Assembly: GCA_018398765.1 (NCBI GenBank)
Contig: JAHBMJ010004061.1
Location: 216,036 to 255,808, forward strand
DNA length: 39,773 bases
Origin: Chromera velia
Taxonomy: Eukaryota > Sar > Chromeraceae
Reading direction: 5' to 3'
This document shows, one piece after another, positions 34,716 through 39,773 of this stretch. Every line of letters begins with the position of its first letter. Positions within the stretch are counted from its first letter, which is position 1. The position numbers and the translations under genes were made by a program. The notes under the pieces were generated by a model. It did no database searches and was not told the DNA's origin. It was given only the letters and a program-made list of their open reading frames with translations.

Positions 34716-35966
34716 TTCCGAGACACACAGTAGCCCACTGACAGCAAATCCTTCATCTTCGAAAAGGTCCCAAAATGTCACAGGGGGTCCTTCTTTCAGT
34801 GCCAGTTGCTGTTGCCCGATCGGGTCTACATCCACCTCCCCCCTCTGCCTCGGATGGAATCCCGGGAGGTTGTGCATCCACCTTCGGCTAATGCCTTTGT
34901 GGTCATTGATCATCGACATGCCATCCAACTCGTACACTGCCCACTCGTTGGTCAGCTTTGCGTTGGTCGTTCCGATGGTGGTTCTCAGAAAATTTCGGAG
35001 TCCCGGGGGTCCGTAGATGAGGATGGGCGACTCTCTGTGCTGTCGCTTCCTCGACTCACTTCTCCCCAACCCACAGAGCAGCGGTGCCAACCCGAGGCAA
35101 TGGTCCCCATGTAAGTGGGTGATGAAAATTCGATTGGGGGACATGCCGAAGCCCTCTTGTTGCAACCGCACCTGCGTCCCCGGGCCACAGTCAAACAGCC
35201 AGTACTCGGATTTTTTCTGTCCGGGCTGGAGTTTGAGGAGTGCAGAGGAGGTGCCCCTGTGTTTTGAGGGCTGCATGGAGGCAGTGCCGAGGAATCTGAG
35301 GAACATGTCTCCTTTGGGAATGCCCCGCAGCTCGTGTTGCCTGTCTACGGTAATCTCGACAGGCTGAACGGCGAATTTGACGCCTGCGAGAGAACCCAGA
35401 CTCTCTAAGTGACTTTCCAGACACCTGAGCTGCATTTGGGAAAGATTCTCTCCAAGGGTATCTGCATGCTCTGCAATGACGCCTAGGTCCTGTGAAGGCA
35501 GGACCAGAGAATCGGTAGAAATACTCCCCGTCTCCAACAACGACTTTCCGTCCTGCAACCCCAAAGACGTGTCAGAGCCTCCGCTTCCACTCGCCGCCGA
35601 TTCGACAGGTTCAGGCTCAGCATTTTGGCTTTTTGGCCGTCGTCCTCGGCGGGGTTTCTCTTGCATGTCTTTTTCTTGCAAGGAGACGGCAAGAGAATCG
35701 CCGTCTCCGCTGACACTTTTTTTTTTGCGACCAAACAACTGAGATGACCTCCTTCGAGGAAGGGAAGCTGTTTTGAAAAGGACAAACGCAGGATTGAGTG
35801 ATTGAAAACAGCGACTGGGGAGAGTGGCGAGGACCACGCCAAGAAGAACTCGGAGGAGAGAAGAGACCCCGAGAAACTTCACGTGCCTCACCATTTCTTG
35901 TTTTCTTTCTTTTCCCGTGTCAACAAATGGAGCGATGCACGTCAAGCGAAGAAGGGCGCCCACCAT
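32873..35966 (-). CDS. Ribonuclease Z (tRNA 3' endonuclease), 722 aa with an N-terminal extension
   Basis: Two minus-strand exons, 35966-34743 (408 codons) and 33817-32873 (314 codons plus stop), join in phase 0 across a GTCAGT...TGCAG intron of 925 nt. The enzyme removes the 3' trailer from tRNA precursors. It is a metallo-beta-lactamase fold with the core from about residue 220. Metal ligands visible: THLHGDH at 283-289, the QDTCD segment at 504-508 (Asp505), HEAT at 539-542, HST at 616-618, and LTHFSQRY at 636-643. A single complete lactamase domain places it with the short form. About 215 residues of mostly disordered extension precede it, and an acidic insert of about 70 residues separates HEAT from HST. 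From Met25 the leader reads as a hydrophobic signal (VSSLLRVLLGVVLATLPSRC) followed by Phe, which resembles bipartite plastid leaders of red-derived algae. Starting at Met1 would mask it, so both starts are kept open. Confidence 0.92.
34190..34335. repeat. (GAAA)n/(GGAA)n purine tract in the RNase Z intron
   Basis: GAAA and GGAA tetranucleotides on the plus strand form the coding-strand pyrimidine tract of the RNase Z intron. A long minus-strand frame running from 34408 into exon 2 is intronic in this part. Confidence 0.85.
34637..34713. repeat. (CCCA)n, (CA)n and (GA)n microsatellite in the RNase Z intron
   Basis: Three consecutive simple repeats just inside the donor end of the RNase Z intron; on the coding strand they read (TC)n(TG)n. 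Confidence 0.9.
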
Positions 35967-37094
35967 CTAAACACAAAGAGGCGATTGAAGGAATGTGAAA
36001 GAGGGAATGCGAATCGACAGTGTCCCATGCTGCACGATTACGGTCGGAATTCGTATACAGTTCAGACATGTTCAGACGGGGGGCGGGCCCGGGCGGCGAC
36101 GCCGCGGCACCGGCCGGCGCGGGCTGCGGGCGCCAGGCGCCTAAAATGTGGCGGGCCGGACCCCCCCTCGGTCCCGAGATCACAATTAAGTCCTGCATGT
36201 CACAACCTGAACACGTTCGTAGTTCCATCTGAGTAACAGGGCCCCGGGCCGCCAAATGATAGTCGTGAGTAATCGTGATAAATCATGAGTCACGGGGCCT
36301 GCTTAAAAATTTAAAGATATAAAACTCACGATTGAAAAATTTAAAGGTATAATGGTACATTGTAGAAAACTTATAAACTTACTAAAAGTAGTAAGGCATG
36401 AAACCTATACTCCAAAATTTAAAAGTAAAAAATTCACTCAGAATCATAAGGGTATATTATTAAGGGCTACGCAGTAAAGATTTTTTGTCTTGTTGCAAAA
36501 TCTGTGTTGTCTTCTTTCGTCTTCCTCCATCCTCAAGCTTCTTATTTGTTTTTCTAACTCTCTCCAAAATATCTGACTCAGACTCCCCTGCAGCTGTTTA
36601 GATTCTTAAGTAACAGCCTAAAATCTACAATACTAAACATATGCTATGATGCAGCAATTCAGTATAAAAAGCTAAACTATGGCTAGGACTATGGTGCAAT
36701 GTGTAAGTCTCTAGGTAAGTCTCTGTGATAGCACTAGTGATAGCATGTTTGCACAAGTACACAAAAAGATGGGAACTAATGGGAACAGATCAATTGTTCA
36801 CTATAGTACACAAAGGAAAAAAAGGTATACACGTTTTGCGGGACCGGTCAACAGGCTTCAAGCAGCTTCCAGGGCATTCGAGAGCGACATGAATATTTTA
36901 CAGATAGGATACAACGCTCAAGCTGCTCTTTTCATCAATTATTTCAATTCGCGCCTTGCTCTTCTTCAATTATCTCGATCGGCCGGTGTCTCGATAGTCA
37001 TGTTAAATTCTCTATCTGCAGATCCGTCTTCGTCTCTCTTTCCACTCTTTTCCCCTCTTGGAAAAAAAGCTCAAAAATCCATCCCCCTTCCAGC
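35967..37094. other. Intergenic region between RNase Z and FOXRED1-like genes, with a GC island
   Basis: It should contain the RNase Z promoter, since that gene starts at 35966 on minus, and the 3' flank of the FOXRED1-like gene. A GC-extreme patch lies at ~36076-36175. A quasi-palindrome (CAGGGCCCCG ... CGGGGCCTG) lies at 36237-36301. From ~36300 to ~36900 it is AT-rich without genes. A 193-codon plus-strand frame at 36745-37326 overlaps the last FOXRED1 exon antisense and lacks coding character. Confidence 0.45.
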
Positions 37095-39720
37095 TCAAAC
37101 AATCCCTCTCTCCAAAAGGGGCCGACCCTCCAAGACCCTGTCGAACCCAAAACACGACAGAGAGAGACTCTCCTGCCTACCCAGGACAATCTCCTCAGCC
37201 ACAGCCCTGCCAGCAGCCGGACCGTGTTGGAGGCCGTGCCCACTGAATCCGCAGACGCTGATGAAGTTGGACACCTGCAGCAATGGAGCTAGGCGGATAG
37301 AAATCAGCAATCAGCAGTCTGCATAATGATCCTCTGTTGTCTTCAAGCTTTGTGTTGTGCATACAGGGCACAGCCAGAGGCTCAGGCGGGGCACAAATTC
37401 CACAGGGCAAACATGAAGACGAGGAAGTCGCCTGCTTGTCTTCCTTTCAGCCCACACACATACATGAGGATGGCCTCTGAGCAGGAGAACAACACTCAAG
37501 CAGGAAGCATCTTCCAGACGGCATTTCTTTCTTTCTTTGCACTTACACGGGGGTGGCGTCCAATCACTGCGTTGTGGTCCAGCAAGCAAGTCTCGTAGTG
37601 TCCTGCCCATGCATGCGTCACCCTGCAAGGAGGAGGCAGGGATGGGCAGAGAAGAGGGAGGAGTAGAGATGCAATCAGGCGGGAAGACAGGAAGCTGTCC
37701 GCGAAATCGAAATCAGCCCTTCAGTTTGATTCACTGGTCGCGCCAACAAGGCATGCATCAAGAGACATGTGCGGTCAGCAGGAAAAGACAAGTAAAGAAG
37801 AAAAGAGAACAGGAGAGAGAGAAGGGACCGTCGAATTGAAAACCATTCGAAGGTAACAAAAGTCTGAAGGAGCAGTTTCTTATAATTGAATGCGAAGAGA
37901 ACAAAATGCACCCCTTACTTGAGAGCCTCGAATGCAGGCACGGCCTCTGCAAGAGAGGGCCACAGCCGTTCCTCAAAGTGGTCTCCGTGCTGCACTCAAA
38001 AAAGGGGCAAAGGAGAGTGAAGACAAGGAAGGCAGGAAGACAAAGAAAGAGGGACAGAGAGGGGGAAAGAGAGCAGAGATTGCGTGAGTGAGTCCGACTC
38101 GACGAACTCGACGGAGGAACTTTATTTGGCTTCCTGGAATGGAACTTTATTTGGCTGTCGATTTCACAGAAGGCGGAGATGCTTCTACAAACAACTCGCA
38201 GAGAGGAATCTCAGACACAGAAGAAAGGACATGGAAGAAGGTAGTTAGCAGCTGGCCAACCAAGTGACCGAAAACCTAGACCGACCGATCGACCGACTGA
38301 CTGACTGACCACGTCAAAGTCATCAGGTGCAACGTCAGGGTCCTCCTCCCCCTCTGGAGGAGACCCCCCACAGATGAACCCCTTCCCCTCTCGTCTGAAC
38401 CAGGTGCCACAGGGGAGAACCGTGAGGGGACACCCAGTCACCGTCTCCTCCGAGGGACACGAGAACGCGTACACGGACCGCTTCCGAGGCACTACTGGAA
38501 GATTCACCCCAAAAAATTTCGCCACTCTTCCCCCTGCTGCCCCAGCTGCGTTCACAACCGTCCCTACAGATTTCATCTCCAGCGGGGACGAACGGAAGGC
38601 CACGCCCGTGACAGCATCTCCATTTTCCGTCAGTTTTCCCCCCATGATTTCGTCTTGCACATACTCAATTCCTCTCAGCATGTTCTCCTTCTTAATCAAC
38701 TGGAGAAGCAAATAAGCGTCGAAACTCCCCTCCCCCTCCTCACCGAAACTACCCGAATTGATTCCGTCCCCATCCGGATCCTGGCGTACCCATGGAAATT
38801 TTGAATTCAGTCGATCCGAATCCAAAAGGGATATTCTCGCACCACAGGCAGTTTGCACTTCGTTATTCTCACGCAGAACGTCTTTACCCTTTTGTGTGGC
38901 GAGAAATAAATACCCCGTCTCTCTGAATCCGATTCCCCCGTCAAACACCACCCCGTCTCCATTTCTGTTGCCTGCAGCTTCTCTCTCTTGCTGTGCCGTC
39001 CTGTCACAGAAAAAAGAGAGGTTCTTGATGAATTGGGTGCCGAACTGGGACATCCTCACATTGACGGGGTTGGAGAATTGGTGCCGAATGGAAGCGGCTG
39101 AGAGTGCGGTGGAAGAGCGCCTGTGGTGGAGGGGGGCGAAACGAAAGAAGGGGAAAGGGGAAAGGGGAAGAGGGGGTAGGTAGATGATGAGAGGCTCGAT
39201 TCGAAAGAAAAAACGGCATTCAATCAAGAGCAAATACGCAAAACGAACTAGAAAGCAGCGGTAGAGACGGCCGCCAAGGATGCAACAAAAAAAAAACAGT
39301 GCGCAGAAATTTGGCTCTCATGAGCGCGAAAACGGGAAGATCACGGCTGGATGGCGGGCAGATTGGAAGAGCAGGCTGCGCGTCAGAAAGGAAAAAACAA
39401 GCAAAGGAGAATTTGGTGATGCGCTCACTTTCATTGTTCTCGAAATTGACGGAAAGAATTTGATTCAATGGAGGAGTTAAGGTGGATGGGGATTAGAATT
39501 CCGAGTAGATAAAAATTGAAGTGTTGTAAAACCTCAGGGCAGAGGAGAAGCGTCCGTGGAAGATGGTTGAGCGAAAGAAAAGCATGACTTTATTTTCGTG
39601 TCGTGGGTCTCTTCGTCACTGACGCGAAAGTAAGATCCTTGTCGACGACTTTGATGCGGTGAGAGAGTTCTGGAGCCAGCCGGCTCAGGAAAAGAGCAGT
39701 GCAGGACCCCATGATTCCCC
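37095..39720 (-). CDS. FOXRED1: FOXRED1-like FAD-dependent oxidoreductase (5' end beyond the window), last 410 aa in five exons
   Basis: Minus-strand exons: 39720-39624, 39120-38310, 37989-37919, 37622-37547, 37274-37095 (stop). Donors are GTCAGT, GTCAGT, GTAAGG, GTAAGT; acceptors end in AG; all phases agree. The family is the DAO-type FAD oxidoreductases; human FOXRED1 is a mitochondrial complex I assembly factor. Visible landmarks in family order: the end of the dinucleotide-binding glycine motif (GIMGS) and IKVVDKD, then STALSAASIRHQFSNPVNV, FPW, VVNAAGAAGGRVA and PRKRSVYAF. After these come FRREGKGFICGG, PPEGEEDPD, AVPAFEALK, AWAGHYE...DHNAVIGRHP and GFSGHGLQHGPAAGRAVAE. The order and spacing match FOXRED1 to its C terminus. 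The first exon(s), with the start of the Rossmann motif and any targeting peptide, are missing past the C run at the right edge. Relatives such as other DAO oxidoreductases are less likely. Confidence 0.9.
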
Positions 39721-39760
39721 CTGAACGAGAAACGCAGGGGAACACAGCTTTCAACACATA

Positions 39761-39773
39761 CCCCCCCCCCCCC
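39761..39773. repeat. poly(C) run at the right edge
   Basis: Thirteen C residues close the window, inside the intron upstream of the first visible FOXRED1 exon. Confidence 0.9.

Noticed and set aside
36237..36301. 65-bp quasi-palindrome CAGGGCCCCG...CGGGGCCTG resembling hAT termini
   Set aside because: The flanking octamers differ and the unit is too short for an element; it may be one end of a decayed repeat, but the sequence does not show a partner end.

Overview
The window is nuclear DNA from a eukaryote with many spliceosomal introns. Coding exons of about 60-1,200 nt alternate with pyrimidine-rich introns that nearly all end in TGCAG, and the spacers are AT-rich or microsatellite-rich. 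My best guess is an alga with a red-derived complex plastid, most like a chromerid (Chromera-type alveolate). The basis is the gene style, a possible signal-peptide-plus-Phe plastid leader on the RNase Z, and the pyrimidine tetranucleotide arrays. This is inference; the sequence alone does not fix the species.

Layout. 1-5.9 kb: a poorly resolved plus-strand gene for an acidic protein with one hydrophobic segment (clear exons 3317-4902; the frame upstream is broken). 6-7.9 kb: AT-rich spacer. 7928-10869, minus: a complete 5-exon membrane fatty-acid-hydroxylase/sterol-desaturase-family gene with all histidine boxes. 11649-24787, plus: a 20-exon gene whose phases all close to 2,132 aa; it is a condensin II HEAT subunit (NCAP-D3). 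These two genes are head to head, 779 bp apart. 27093-28283, plus: an intronless gene with two HNH endonuclease modules. 28.4-29.25 kb: pyrimidine microsatellites. 29.5-31.65 kb: two hAT-type non-autonomous transposons, one with a perfect 8-bp target duplication and an internal reading frame. 32873-35966, minus: a two-exon RNase Z of 722 aa. 37095 to the right edge, minus: a FOXRED1-like FAD oxidoreductase whose 5' end lies outside the window.

The recognised genes are not a pathway. They serve chromosome condensation, lipid hydroxylation, tRNA 3' processing and mitochondrial flavin chemistry, as expected for ordinary eukaryotic gene order. The accessory content (double HNH protein, hAT elements, AT-rich islands) lies between 25 and 32.9 kb.

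The most useful results are the reconstructed gene models, which are scattered over short frames and easy to miss; the two hAT elements defined by terminal repeats and target duplications; the double-HNH gene; a 5' splice-site preference for C at +3; and a FOXRED1 gene that would be puzzling if the host belongs to the complex-I-less myzozoan lineage. Both window ends and the only N gap fall in poly(C)/poly(G) runs, so these are probably assembly breaks at homopolymers.
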